A DNA stretch of 64,000 bases from Euzebya sp. (GCF_964222135.1 NZ_CAXQBR010000003.1:124001-188000), one strand, 5' to 3'; numbered from the stretch's first letter, positions 41,362-49,663 are shown. A program made the numbers and translations. The notes: a model not told the origin generated them from the letters alone.

Positions 41362-42567
41362 ATGATCAACCTCGAGATCCCGAAGAAGTTCACGCCCGTG
41401 ATCGAGCAGGCCCAGGCGGTCGCCGAGCACGTGCTCCGGCCCATCAGCCGGCGCTACGACCGCGACGAGCACACCTACGCGAAGGAGCTCGACATGCTCG
41501 CCGCCGCCATGGCGGGCATGGAGGAGGCAGGTTCGCTGTCGGGCACCGGCGCCACCGGCGTGAAGCGCGTGCAGACCACGGACGGGAACCGCAACGGCTC
41601 GAACATGTCGACGGCCCTCTCGATCGCCGAGGCCGCCAAGGGCGACCTGGGGCTGATGCTGACCATCCCGAACCAGGGGCTCGGCAACTCCGCGATCGCG
41701 AGCGTCGCCGACGACGAGCAGGCCGAGCGGTTCAAGGGCAAGTGGGCCGCGATGGCGATCACCGAGCCCGACGCCGGGTCCGACTCCTCCGCCATCCGCA
41801 CCACCGCCGTCCGCGACGGTGACCACTACGTGCTGAACGGCAACAAGATCTACATCACCGCCGGGGAGCGGGCGGACCTGCTCGTGGTGTGGGCGACGCT
41901 CGACCCGTCCAAGGGGAAGGCGGCGATCAAGAGCTTCGTGGTCGAGAAGGGCACCCCCGGGCTCGAGTTCGTCCGCAGCGAGGACAAGCTCGGCATCCGC
42001 GCCTCCGACACCGCCGAGTTCATCCTGACCGACTGCCGCGTGCCCGCGGAGAACCTGCTGGGCAGCCCGGAGATCTCGACCGAGACCGGGTTCGCGGGGG
42101 CGATGCAGACCTTCGACAACACCCGTCCGCTGGTCGCGGCGATGGCCCTCGGCGTCGCCGCGGCCTGCCTGGAGCGGACCCGCGAGCTGCTCGCGGAGGC
42201 GGGCGTCGAGGTCGACCACGACCGGCCGGGTCACGCCCAGCACGCCGCCGCGGCGGCCCTGCTGGCGATGGAGGCCGACTACGAGGCCGCGCGGCTGCTC
42301 ACGCTGAAGGCGACGTGGATGGCGGACAACGCGAAGCCGAACAGCCTGGAGGCCAGCTACGCGAAGGCGAAGGCCGGCCGGACGTGCGTCGACGTCGCGC
42401 TGCGCTGCGTGCAGCTGTGCGGTCCGGTGGGCTACGGCGAGACCGAGCTGCTCGAGAAGTGGGCGCGGGACGCGAAGATTCTCGACATCTTCGAGGGCAC
42501 CCAGCAGATCCAGCTGCTGATCATCGCCCGACGGCTCCTCGGGCTGACGAGCGCGGAGCTGCGCTGA
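41362..42567 (+). CDS. Acyl-CoA dehydrogenase
   Basis: A 401-residue FAD enzyme oxidising acyl-CoA to enoyl-CoA. Clear motifs: AITEPDAGSDSSAIRTTAVRDGDHYVLNGNKIYITAG, the substrate-binding loop, and EKWARDAKILDIFEGTQQIQ with the catalytic Glu in FEGT. Chain ends at LLGLTSAELR. ATG 41362 follows GAAGGACC. Downstream of the previous dehydrogenase by 126 bp that hold a hairpin, so it may have separate control or attenuated readthrough. Confidence 0.9.
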   Translation: MINLEIPKKFTPVIEQAQAVAEHVLRPISRRYDRDEHTYAKELDMLAAAMAGMEEAGSLSGTGATGVKRVQTTDGNRNGSNMSTALSIAEAAKGDLGLMLTIPNQGLGNSAIASVADDEQAERFKGKWAAMAITEPDAGSDSSAIRTTAVRDGDHYVLNGNKIYITAGERADLLVVWATLDPSKGKAAIKSFVVEKGTPGLEFVRSEDKLGIRASDTAEFILTDCRVPAENLLGSPEISTETGFAGAMQTFDNTRPLVAAMALGVAAACLERTRELLAEAGVEVDHDRPGHAQHAAAAALLAMEADYEAARLLTLKATWMADNAKPNSLEASYAKAKAGRTCVDVALRCVQLCGPVGYGETELLEKWARDAKILDIFEGTQQIQLLIIARRLLGLTSAELR

Positions 42568-42584
42568 CCGGCCGCCGGTTGCGG

Positions 42585-42703
42585 CCTGTCACCTTCGTCG
42601 CGTCCTGCGAAACGAATCTGACAGACCTCCGGCGGTGCGGGCGAGACCCCGACTCGGTCTGTCGCCTTCGTTCCGTCCTGCGCAACGAACCTGACAGACC
42701 TCC
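42585..42703. repeat. Two copies of a 46-bp hairpin repeat
   Basis: Copies at 42585-42630 and 42658-42703 (73 bp period). Each is itself an imperfect inverted repeat: outer CTGTC/GACAG (GGTCTGTC/GACAGACC in copy 2) and inner TTCGT/ACGAA. Compensated differences between copies (TTCGTC/AACGAA, TTCGTT/AACGAA) keep the inner stem. Lies between convergent ends in the gap 42568-42771, which holds nothing else. Confidence 0.9.
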
Positions 42704-42771
42704 AGTGGGGGCTGGCGCCGCTACACCCCGCACACCCCTGTTCGACGACCGTCAGCTCCGGACGCGGCCGG

Positions 42772-43593
42772 TCAGCCCAGCCGAGCGGTGAACCCCTCCA
42801 CCGCGTCGGCGAAGGCGTCGGGCTGCTCCCAGAACAGCGCGTGGCCCGCGTCGGGGATGACCTGCGACGTCGCGTCGGGGAGCTCCTCGGCCCACCACGA
42901 TCCCGGGTTCGAGGGGTACACGGCGCTCTCCGCCCCGGTGAGGACGAGCGTCGGCACGGCGATCTCCGTCGCCCGCCCGCGGAGGTCCTGGGCGCCCATG
43001 GACGCGAGGTAGCTCACGACCGCCTCGGTCGGGCACCGCCCGTGGTCGGTCCCGAAGTGCCCCGCGGTCTCCTCGTCCGGTGGGCTGGCGAAGAACGACG
43101 GGAGCAGCTCGCCGCCGGTGGCCTCGCGATCGCGCTGGAACCCGTCGGCGATGCCGAAGGCCGCCTCGGCGGTCAGACCGCCGAAGGCCGCGTGCGGCCA
43201 CCCGTCCTCCGCGAGGACGCGCGGGGTCATGTCGATGAGGACCAGCCCCGCCAGCGCCCCGGGGTGGGACAGGCCGGGGTGGGACAGTGCGGTGTGGACC
43301 GCGACCTGGGCGCCCATGGACCAGCCGACCAGCACGGCCCCGTCGAGGTCGAGCTCGGACAGGAGCGCCGCGACGTCGGCGGCCGCGGTCGGGATGTCCC
43401 AGCCGTGGCCGACGCCCGCGGAGCCGCCGTGGCCGCGGAGATCCACCGTGACGACCCGGTGCCCGGCCGCGAGGCGCTCGACGTTGCGGTCGAAGACCGA
43501 TGCGCCGAAGGTCCACCCGGAGATCATCACCAGCGGCCTCCCCGACCCCTGGTCGGTGACGTGCAGGTCCACCCCTCGGCTGCTCAGCTCCAC
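42772..43593 (-). CDS. Alpha/beta hydrolase
   Basis: A 273-residue serine hydrolase: RPLVMISGWTFGASVFDRN, VVTVDLRGHGGS, nucleophile in VLVGWSMGAQVAV, acid region LVLTGAESAV and His in VIPDAGHALFWEQP. Similar to haloperoxidase/esterase-like hydrolases; substrate unknown. A short tandem duplication gives HPGLSHPG at about residues 108-115 of the cap. GTG 43593 has GGAGGA at 8 nt. Divergent from the AraC-family gene with 117 bp between them, so the regulator may act on it (inference). Confidence 0.85.
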   Translation of the reverse strand: MELSSRGVDLHVTDQGSGRPLVMISGWTFGASVFDRNVERLAAGHRVVTVDLRGHGGSAGVGHGWDIPTAAADVAALLSELDLDGAVLVGWSMGAQVAVHTALSHPGLSHPGALAGLVLIDMTPRVLAEDGWPHAAFGGLTAEAAFGIADGFQRDREATGGELLPSFFASPPDEETAGHFGTDHGRCPTEAVVSYLASMGAQDLRGRATEIAVPTLVLTGAESAVYPSNPGSWWAEELPDATSQVIPDAGHALFWEQPDAFADAVEGFTARLG

Positions 43594-43710
43594 GACGCAT
43601 CCTCCTCGACGACTCCTGTCCCGGGACCGTAGTGCCCGAGGAGCCGCCGGCCTTGTCCCCCCGCGCACCGCGCTTGACTGCCCGCGCACGGGAGGTGGAC
43701 ACTCCCCGCC

Positions 43711-44643
43711 CTGCAGACCGCACGAGCTGACACGACGGCGGGGTGGGCGGAGGTCCTCGAGCGCCTCTGCTTCCCGCTGAGCGTGGCGCGGCTGGGTGAC
43801 CAGCCCTTCCACGCATCCGTGCGGTGGGAGACGTTCGGGCCCCTCCGCGCGTACCGGGTCGAGAGCGGACCGCTCGTGTACGTGCGGGAGGCGGCGCACG
43901 TCCGGCGGGCGGCCGACCGCTTCTTCGTGCTGCCGATGCCGCAGCGGGCGGAGATCGTCCGCGAGCAGGGCGGGGTCGCGGTCGTGGCCGGACCCGGACA
44001 GGCCACACTCGGGGACTCCGCGGCGACGTACCGCTACACCCAGCTCGGCGGCGGGGAGGTCTGGAGCCTCCGGATCGATGGCGCCGCCCTGTCGAGTCGC
44101 CTCCGGACCGCCGACGCCCGCGGGTGGCCGGCCCTCGACCTGCGGCGTGGCGCCGGCCGGCTGGCACTCGACCTCCTCGGTGCGGGCTGGCGGCGCGCGG
44201 CGTGCGGCGAGGCGGGCGAGGCGCTGCGCGAGCAGGTGGGCGCGATGGTCGTCGACCTTCTCGCCACGGCGCTCGACGGCGGGAGGCCCGAACCCGACAC
44301 CGCCGCCGGTCGCGCCGGTCTGCGGGCACGCGCGACCCGCGTGATCCAGGCCGAGCTGGGCGATCCCGACCTGTCCCCGGCGCGGGTCGCAGCGGCCATC
44401 GGCGTGTCACGTCGCTACCTGGACGTCCTGTTCGCCGACGCCGGGACGTCGGTGATGCGCTACGTGCGCGAGCAGCGGCTCGAGCGCTGCCACCGGACCC
44501 TGGCGGCGGACGGCACCTGCGGCGTCGCCGCCGTGGCGCACCGCCACGGCTTCCGCGATGCGGCCCACTTCTCCCGCGCCTTCCGGGCGCGCTACGGCGT
44601 CGCGCCGCGCGACGTGCGCGGCACGGCGGCGGGGACGGGCTGA
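43711..44643 (+). CDS. AraC-family transcriptional regulator, possible CTG start
   Basis: A regulator of about 310 residues: AraC-binding-like N-terminal domain (AGWAEVLERLCFPLSVARLG, then PFHASVRWETFGPLRAYRVESGP) and a C-terminal double HTH (LSPARVAAAIGVSRRYLDVL, CGVAAVAHRHGFRDAAHFSR, FRARYGVAPRDVR). The conserved N-terminal piece WAEVLERLCFPLSV lies upstream of the first canonical start (GTG 43783); there is no ATG, GTG or TTG between it and the preceding stop. CTG 43711 with a GGGAGG about 15 nt upstream is the best candidate start. Divergent from the hydrolase gene, a likely target. Confidence 0.82.
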   Translation: MQTARADTTAGWAEVLERLCFPLSVARLGDQPFHASVRWETFGPLRAYRVESGPLVYVREAAHVRRAADRFFVLPMPQRAEIVREQGGVAVVAGPGQATLGDSAATYRYTQLGGGEVWSLRIDGAALSSRLRTADARGWPALDLRRGAGRLALDLLGAGWRRAACGEAGEALREQVGAMVVDLLATALDGGRPEPDTAAGRAGLRARATRVIQAELGDPDLSPARVAAAIGVSRRYLDVLFADAGTSVMRYVREQRLERCHRTLAADGTCGVAAVAHRHGFRDAAHFSRAFRARYGVAPRDVRGTAAGTG

Positions 44644-44698
44644 TCCGCACGTACCCGTCCGGTCAGCGAGGTTCCGCTGACCGGACCTCGGCAGCGCC

Positions 44699-44704
44699 TA
44701 CCCT
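44699..44704 (+). promoter_or_regulatory. -10 element (TACCCT), leaderless murA
   Basis: TACCCT with a 7-nt spacer to ATG 44712. Just upstream GTCAGCGAGGTTCCGCTGAC (44673-44692) forms an imperfect hairpin after the AraC stop. Confidence 0.55.
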
Positions 44705-44711
44705 CGACCGC

Positions 44712-46013
44712 ATGAGCGATACCTGGGAGGTCGAGCCCTCCGGTCCGCTGACCGGCGACGTGGAGGTCGCCGGGTCGAAGAACGCCGTCACCAAGCACAT
44801 GGTCGCGGCGCTGCTGGCCAACACCCCGTCGACCATCGCCAACGTCCCCGACGTGGGGGACGTGGCGATCACCACGTCGATCCTGCGCTCCCTCGGCGTC
44901 GGCGTCGAGCGGGACGGCAGCACGATCACCGTCGACGCGGGTGGTCCGATCGCCTCGGAGGTGCCCGTCGAGTACACCGGCCTCAACCGGATCTCGATCC
45001 TGATGCTCGGTCCGCTGCTGTACCGCAGCGGCGAGGCGTTCGTGCCCCTCCCCGGCGGCGACAAGATCGGACGACGGCCGATCGACTTCCACGTCTCGGC
45101 CCTTCGGGCCTTCGGGGCGGAGGTCATCGAGACCGACGCCGGCGTCACCGCGCGCGCCAACCCCCTGGTGGGGGCGCGCATCGACCTGCCGTACCCCTCG
45201 GTCATGGCGACCGAGGCGGTGCTGATCACCGGCGCGCTCGCCGAGGGCCGGACCGTGCTGACCGGCGCGGCCACCGAGCCGGAGGTGCTGGAACTCGCCC
45301 TCTTCCTCCAGCGGATGGGCGCCCGGATCCAGCGCCAGCCGGGACGGCGGTTCGTCATCGACGGGGTGGAGCGGACCCGCGGGGCGGAGACGACGCTGGC
45401 GGGGGACCGGCTCGAGGCGTTCAGCTACCTCGTCGCCGGCCTGATCTCCGGCGGGCAGGTCCGGGTCAAGGGCTGCCCGCAGTCGGCCCTGACGACCGCC
45501 CTGACGACGCTGCAGGCGATGGGCGCGGACATCCGCATCACCGACGAGTACGTCGCCGCCCAACAGCACCTGCCGCTCCGGGCCGTCGCGCTCCACACCG
45601 ACACCCACCCCGGGTTCGCGACGGACTGGCAGTCCCCGCTGCTGGTGCTGATGACCCAGGCGGAGGGGATGAGCGTCCTGCACGAGACCGTGTTCGAGGA
45701 CCGGGTCCGCTACCCCGCCGGCGTCATCCGCGCGATGGGTGGCGAGATCGAGCTGTTCGACACCTGCCTGGGCGGGCCGCACTGCCGCTTCGCGGACCGC
45801 AACGCCAAGCACTCCGCGGTGGTCAGGGGCGTGTCGAAGCTGGTCGGGGCCGACGTCGAGATCCCCGACGTGCGGGCCGGGTTCTCCGGCGTGATCGCCT
45901 CCGCGGTGGCCGACGGCACCTCCCACATCAGCGGCGTCCGCCACCTCGAGCGCGGCTACGACCAGCCCTTCGAGCGGCTCACCGACCTCGGCCTGACCCT
46001 CCGCCGGGTCTAG
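44712..46013 (+). CDS. murA: UDP-N-acetylglucosamine 1-carboxyvinyltransferase (MurA), Asp active-site type
   Basis: A 433-residue enzyme for the first committed step of peptidoglycan synthesis, adding enolpyruvate from PEP. Motifs: GSKNAVTKHMVAALLAN, LPGGDKIGRRPIDFHV, GCPQSAL and RHLERGYDQPFERL. The loop residue that is Cys115 in E. coli is Asp here (LPGGDKIG), as in mycobacteria, which predicts intrinsic fosfomycin insensitivity. Leaderless start as above. Confidence 0.95.
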   Translation: MSDTWEVEPSGPLTGDVEVAGSKNAVTKHMVAALLANTPSTIANVPDVGDVAITTSILRSLGVGVERDGSTITVDAGGPIASEVPVEYTGLNRISILMLGPLLYRSGEAFVPLPGGDKIGRRPIDFHVSALRAFGAEVIETDAGVTARANPLVGARIDLPYPSVMATEAVLITGALAEGRTVLTGAATEPEVLELALFLQRMGARIQRQPGRRFVIDGVERTRGAETTLAGDRLEAFSYLVAGLISGGQVRVKGCPQSALTTALTTLQAMGADIRITDEYVAAQQHLPLRAVALHTDTHPGFATDWQSPLLVLMTQAEGMSVLHETVFEDRVRYPAGVIRAMGGEIELFDTCLGGPHCRFADRNAKHSAVVRGVSKLVGADVEIPDVRAGFSGVIASAVADGTSHISGVRHLERGYDQPFERLTDLGLTLRRV

Positions 46014-46059
46014 CGGCGGCGGCGCGTCGCCGCGCGGGCGGCGGGGAAGGGCCCGGCCC

Positions 46060-47235
46060 ATGCGCGATGACTGGTTCGACGTCGAGGGGCTGCTCGGCGA
46101 GGAGGAGCGGGCCCTGCGCGACCGGGTCCGCACGTGGTGCGAGGACGAGGTCCTCGGTGTCATCGGGGACATCTGGGAGGCGGGGGAGTTCCCCGTCGAC
46201 CTGTTCCGCGGCATGGCCGACCTCGGGATCGTCGGCGGGACGATCGAGGGGCACGGCTGCCCGGGCCTGTCGCCGCTCGCCGCCGGGGTCGTCAGCGCCG
46301 AGCTGGCCCGCTGCGACGGCAGCCTGGTCACCTTCTACGGAGTCCAGTCCTCCCTGGCCATGCGATCGATCGCCTACCTCGGCTCGACCGAGCAGCGCGA
46401 CCGCTGGCTGCCGGCGATGGCCCGCCTGGAGCGCCTCGGCTGCTTCGCCCTCACCGAACCCGACCACGGCTCGGACATCGTGTCGATGGCCACGACGGCG
46501 CGGCGTGACGGCGACCACTGGGTCCTCGACGGCGCGAAGCGCTGGATCGGCAACGGCACCGTCGCCGACGTCGCGGTCGTCTGGGCGCGGGAAGACGACG
46601 GGGAGGTCGGCGGGTTCGTCGTCGACGTCGATCGGGCAGAGCGGGGCCCGGACGGTGGCGTGGCGGGCTGGTCGGCGGAGCGGATCACCGGCAAGGTCGG
46701 CAACCGGGCGGTGTGGCAGGGCCACATCACCCTCGACGGCGTCCGCATCCCCGCCGAGGACCGTCTGGTCGACGCGCGGACGTTCGCCGACACCTCCCGC
46801 GTGCTGACCGCCAGCCGGGCCGGGGTGGCCTGGGAGGCGCTCGGCCACGCCGAGGCCGCCTACGACCTGGCAGCCGCGTACGCCACCGACCGCGAGCAGT
46901 TCGGCGAGCCGATCGGGTCGTTCCAGCTGGTCCAGAACCGACTGGCGGGCATGCTCGCCGAGCTCACGTCCCTGCGGCTGCTGTGCGTGCGGTTGGCGCA
47001 GCTCGACGAGGTCGACCTGCCGACCGCCGCGCTCGCGAAGATGCAGGCGGCCAGGGTCGCCAGGTCCCTGCTGGCTGACGCCCGGTCGCTGCTCGGCGGC
47101 AACGGCATCCTGCTCGACCACCACGTCGTCCGCCACCACGCGGACATCGAGGCGGTGTTCACCTACGAGGGCACCGACGACGTGCAGAGCCTGATCGTCG
47201 GGCGCGGCATCACCGGCATCTCCGCCTTCACCTGA
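46060..47235 (+). CDS. Acyl-CoA dehydrogenase, glutaryl-CoA-dehydrogenase-like
   Basis: A 391-residue acyl-CoA dehydrogenase. CFALTEPDHGSDIVSMATTA and WVLDGAKRWIGNGTVADVAVVWAR resemble the glutaryl-CoA dehydrogenase branch (KRWIGNG); FTYEGTDDVQSLIVGRGITG holds the catalytic Glu. Glutaryl-CoA dehydrogenase decarboxylates as well as oxidises, but the residue set for that cannot be judged here. ATG 46060, 46 bp after murA; no obvious own promoter, so readthrough from murA is possible though unrelated in function. Confidence 0.85.
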   Translation: MRDDWFDVEGLLGEEERALRDRVRTWCEDEVLGVIGDIWEAGEFPVDLFRGMADLGIVGGTIEGHGCPGLSPLAAGVVSAELARCDGSLVTFYGVQSSLAMRSIAYLGSTEQRDRWLPAMARLERLGCFALTEPDHGSDIVSMATTARRDGDHWVLDGAKRWIGNGTVADVAVVWAREDDGEVGGFVVDVDRAERGPDGGVAGWSAERITGKVGNRAVWQGHITLDGVRIPAEDRLVDARTFADTSRVLTASRAGVAWEALGHAEAAYDLAAAYATDREQFGEPIGSFQLVQNRLAGMLAELTSLRLLCVRLAQLDEVDLPTAALAKMQAARVARSLLADARSLLGGNGILLDHHVVRHHADIEAVFTYEGTDDVQSLIVGRGITGISAFT

Positions 47236-47250
47236 CCGCCGGGAGGTCCG

Positions 47251-48801
47251 TCAGCCGTCGAGGGTCGTCGACAGGATCACGGCGCAGTCGGCGCTGCGGG
47301 TGACGACGACCGATGCCCGACCGCTGGTCACGACCAGGTGGGCGATCGCCGGCTCCCCGCCGACGACGGCGGACTCGACGACCGCCACGATCACGTCGGC
47401 GGAGGTGCGGACGGCGCCGAGGCACGCCGCAGGACGGGTCCCCGAGGCGAACGGCGGGGCCTGGGCGGTCTCGGCGGCGTGCTGGTCGGCCCTGGCGGCG
47501 GCCTCGGCCCCGCGGAGGTCGCGCAGGGGCGGGACCTCCGGACGGCCGGCGAAGTGCCGGCGCGCGGCGGCGTCGCCATCGAGCACCACCCCGCTGTCCC
47601 GGACGGTCACCGACGTCGCCCGTGGCGCGTCGCCTGTGTCCTCGTCGCCCGAGCCCTCGTCGCCCGAGCCCTCGTCGCCCGAGTCCTCGTCGCCCGAGTC
47701 CTCGTCGAGGCCGTCCCCACCACCCGCGCCGCCTCCCGACGGCGGCGGCGCAGCGCCGGGCTCCTCAGGACCGCCGCCCACGCCGGGGCTGGGCTCGGGA
47801 GCGTCCTCCTCGCCGCCCTCGTCTTCGGCACCGGGGCCCGCCTCGGGAGGTGCCGAGGGGCCGCCGACGGCGGGCTGCTCGTCGTCCGGGCGGGGGAGGG
47901 GTGCCGGAGGCGGTGCGACCGGCTCATCGCCGCCCTGCGGGTCCTCGGCGTCGTCGGTGGCCTCGCCCTGTCCCCCGGCGGCTGGGCCGTCGCCGCCTGG
48001 TGCGCCGGAGGGCCCGCCGCCGCCCGTGCCCGAGCCCCCGCCCGGGCCGCCACCGCCGCCGGACCCGCCCGAGCCACCCCCCGGGCCGCCACCACCCGTG
48101 CTCCCCGGCCCGCTCGTGGCGGGACCGGTCGCGCCGTCGCCGTCGAGCACCCCGGGGCCGGTCCCAGCTCCCCCCGTGGCGGGGCCCGGCGGCTCCTCGA
48201 CCGTCCCGGAGGGGCTGTCCCCGTCCGGGTCCACCTCGTCGAGGTCGCCCCCATCCGCCCCGTCCCCATCCGCCCCGTCCCCATCCGCCCCGTCCTCATC
48301 CGCCCCGTCCTCCTCCGGGCCGCCCGCGACCTGATCGGCATCGGACTCCCGCCCGACCGTCGTCGGGGGGTCGGTCGGACCGAGCGGCCCACCGTCGCGG
48401 AAGGACTGCACCGCGACCGTCGAGCCCACGAGCACCAGCAGCACCGTCGCGAGCACCGGGGTCAGCCGGGGCGACCGGCGCGCCGACCCCGCCCCGCCCG
48501 GCCGACGGCCGTCGCGGCGACCTGCGGGGCGCTTGTGGCCGCCGGCCACCACATCGCCGGCGACCACACCGCCGGCGACCAGGTCCGCGACGACGGCGTC
48601 CAGTCGCGCCGCGAGACCTGCCTGCGGGGCGGGGGCGGCGGCCTCCGCCAGGCGCCCGAGGGCCTCGGCGAGCCGATCGGCTCGGGCGGCGACGTCCGGG
48701 TCGGCGGCCACCTGCGCGGCGACCGCGGCGTCCTCGGCGGCGTCGAGGTCCCCGGCGAGCCAGGCGGCCAGCAGGTCATCGGAGGGGGGGGGGGTCGTCA
48801 T
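47251..48801 (-). CDS. Anti-sigma-factor-like membrane protein with long low-complexity exterior
   Basis: A 516-residue protein. The cytoplasmic N-terminus (about 1-90, DDLLAAWLAGDLDAAEDAAVAAQVAADPDVAARADRLAEALG in essence) resembles zinc-free anti-sigma domains; one membrane span (about 113-131, LTPVLATVLLVLVGSTVAV) leads to about 270 residues of Gly/Asp/Pro/Glu-rich repeats and a C-terminal domain (about 420-516) with a two-Cys pattern. Its ATG overlaps the sigma gene stop (TGATG), so it most likely holds that sigma factor. Codons 3-6 lie on an 11-C tract. The exterior could act as a wall-spanning sensor (inference). Confidence 0.75.
   Translation of the reverse strand: MTTPPPSDDLLAAWLAGDLDAAEDAAVAAQVAADPDVAARADRLAEALGRLAEAAAPAPQAGLAARLDAVVADLVAGGVVAGDVVAGGHKRPAGRRDGRRPGGAGSARRSPRLTPVLATVLLVLVGSTVAVQSFRDGGPLGPTDPPTTVGRESDADQVAGGPEEDGADEDGADGDGADGDGADGGDLDEVDPDGDSPSGTVEEPPGPATGGAGTGPGVLDGDGATGPATSGPGSTGGGGPGGGSGGSGGGGGPGGGSGTGGGGPSGAPGGDGPAAGGQGEATDDAEDPQGGDEPVAPPPAPLPRPDDEQPAVGGPSAPPEAGPGAEDEGGEEDAPEPSPGVGGGPEEPGAAPPPSGGGAGGGDGLDEDSGDEDSGDEGSGDEGSGDEDTGDAPRATSVTVRDSGVVLDGDAAARRHFAGRPEVPPLRDLRGAEAAARADQHAAETAQAPPFASGTRPAACLGAVRTSADVIVAVVESAVVGGEPAIAHLVVTSGRASVVVTRSADCAVILSTTLDG
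47641..47700. repeat. 15-bp tandem repeat (4x) encoding SGDE-type repeats
   Basis: CTCGTCGCCCGAG(C/T)C repeated four times in frame inside the anti-sigma-like gene; encodes DSGDE/GSGDE units on the minus strand. Confidence 0.9.
48251..48310. repeat. 15-bp tandem repeat (4x) encoding GADGD repeats
   Basis: CCATCCGCCCCGTCC three times then TCATCCGCCCCGTCC, in frame in the anti-sigma-like gene. Confidence 0.92.
48784..48794 (-). repeat. 11-base homopolymer (poly-C on the coding strand)
   Basis: Eleven consecutive G on the plus strand right after the start codon of the anti-sigma-like gene (MTTPPPSDD). Such tracts slip during replication and can switch a reading frame. Confidence 0.95.
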
Positions 48802-49460
48802 CAGGGGTCGTGGGGGATGGGTGGACGGCCCGGCGGGTCACCGGGTGCGGGGGCGAGCCCGCCGCGGTCCTGCTGGGTTGGAAGTACGGGAGGGCGTGCG
48901 TGTTCCCCGTCGTCGGTGGCCAGCAGCCCGGCCAGCTGGGCGGTGGCCCGGTGGATGCGCGACTTGACGGTCCCCATCGCCACCCCAGTCCGCTCGGCGA
49001 TCTCGGCGTACGGCACGCCCCGCAGGACGTGGAGCTCGATGACCTCCCGGTGCTCGGGTCGCAGGCGGGCCAGGGCGCGATCGAGGTCGATGTCGAGCTC
49101 CGCGCCACCGATCTCGTCGACGGACGTCGCGCCGACCTGGTCGACGTCCACCCCGGCGGACTGGGGTCGGCGGACCCGCCTGCGCCGCAGGTCGTGGCAG
49201 GTGTTCGTCGCCACCCGGTACATCCAGGTCGAGAACCGCGCCGTCCCCTGGAAGGACGACGCCCCCCGGTACAGCGCGACGAAGGCCTCCTGCGTGGCGT
49301 CCTCGGCGTCAGCGTCGTCGCGGAAGAACCGCCAGCAGATCGCGTACACGCGGTCGCGGTGGCGGGCCACGAGCGCGCCGAACGCGTCCGCGTCGCCCGC
49401 GACGAAGCGGGCCAGCAGCTCCTCGTCGGCCGGCTCGTCCGGCAGCGGTCCGTCGGCCAC
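48801..49460 (-). CDS. ECF (sigma-70 family) RNA polymerase sigma factor
   Basis: A 219-residue sigma factor: sigma-2 region in LLARFVAGDADAFGALVARHRDRVYAICWRFFRDDADAEDATQEAF (about residues 15-60) and sigma-4 in LRPEHREVIELHVLRGVPYAEIAERTGVAMGTVKSRIHRA (about 135-175), followed by a Pro-rich tail. GTG 49460 is preceded at 8 nt by TAGCGT. Followed by an anti-sigma-like gene with overlapping stop/start; co-expression sets the sigma to anti-sigma ratio. Confidence 0.92.
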   Translation of the reverse strand: MADGPLPDEPADEELLARFVAGDADAFGALVARHRDRVYAICWRFFRDDADAEDATQEAFVALYRGASSFQGTARFSTWMYRVATNTCHDLRRRRVRRPQSAGVDVDQVGATSVDEIGGAELDIDLDRALARLRPEHREVIELHVLRGVPYAEIAERTGVAMGTVKSRIHRATAQLAGLLATDDGEHARPPVLPTQQDRGGLAPAPGDPPGRPPIPHDP

Positions 49461-49468
49461 GGCGTCAC

Positions 49469-49474
49469 ACGCTA
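49469..49474 (-). promoter_or_regulatory. -10 element (TAGCGT), leaderless sigma-factor gene
   Basis: TAGCGT on the minus strand, 8-nt spacer to GTG 49460. Confidence 0.55.
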
Positions 49475-49492
49475 TGGGATCCCACCACCTCC

Positions 49493-49631
49493 CCCGCGCA
49501 CGGATCGACCACTGGCGCGATCCGGCGGGAGCTCCGCGCGGGTCAATCCGTGCGCGCCCGTCGCCATGACCTCGGACGATCACCCCGCGCCGACGCCGTT
49601 CACCCTCCGTGCTGGTCGATCCGTGCGCGGG
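49493..49631. repeat. Inverted repeat, 19-bp perfect arms, with a third partial copy
   Basis: CCCGCGCACGGATCGACCA (49493-49511) and its reverse complement at 49613-49631; a partial direct copy TCAATCCGTGCGCG sits near 49543. Occupies most of the 203-bp gap between murD2 and the sigma gene. Could be an operator set for the sigma gene or a mobile-element remnant. Confidence 0.88.
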
Positions 49632-49663
49632 AGGGGTGGGACCAGCCCGCTCCGCCCGCCCCG

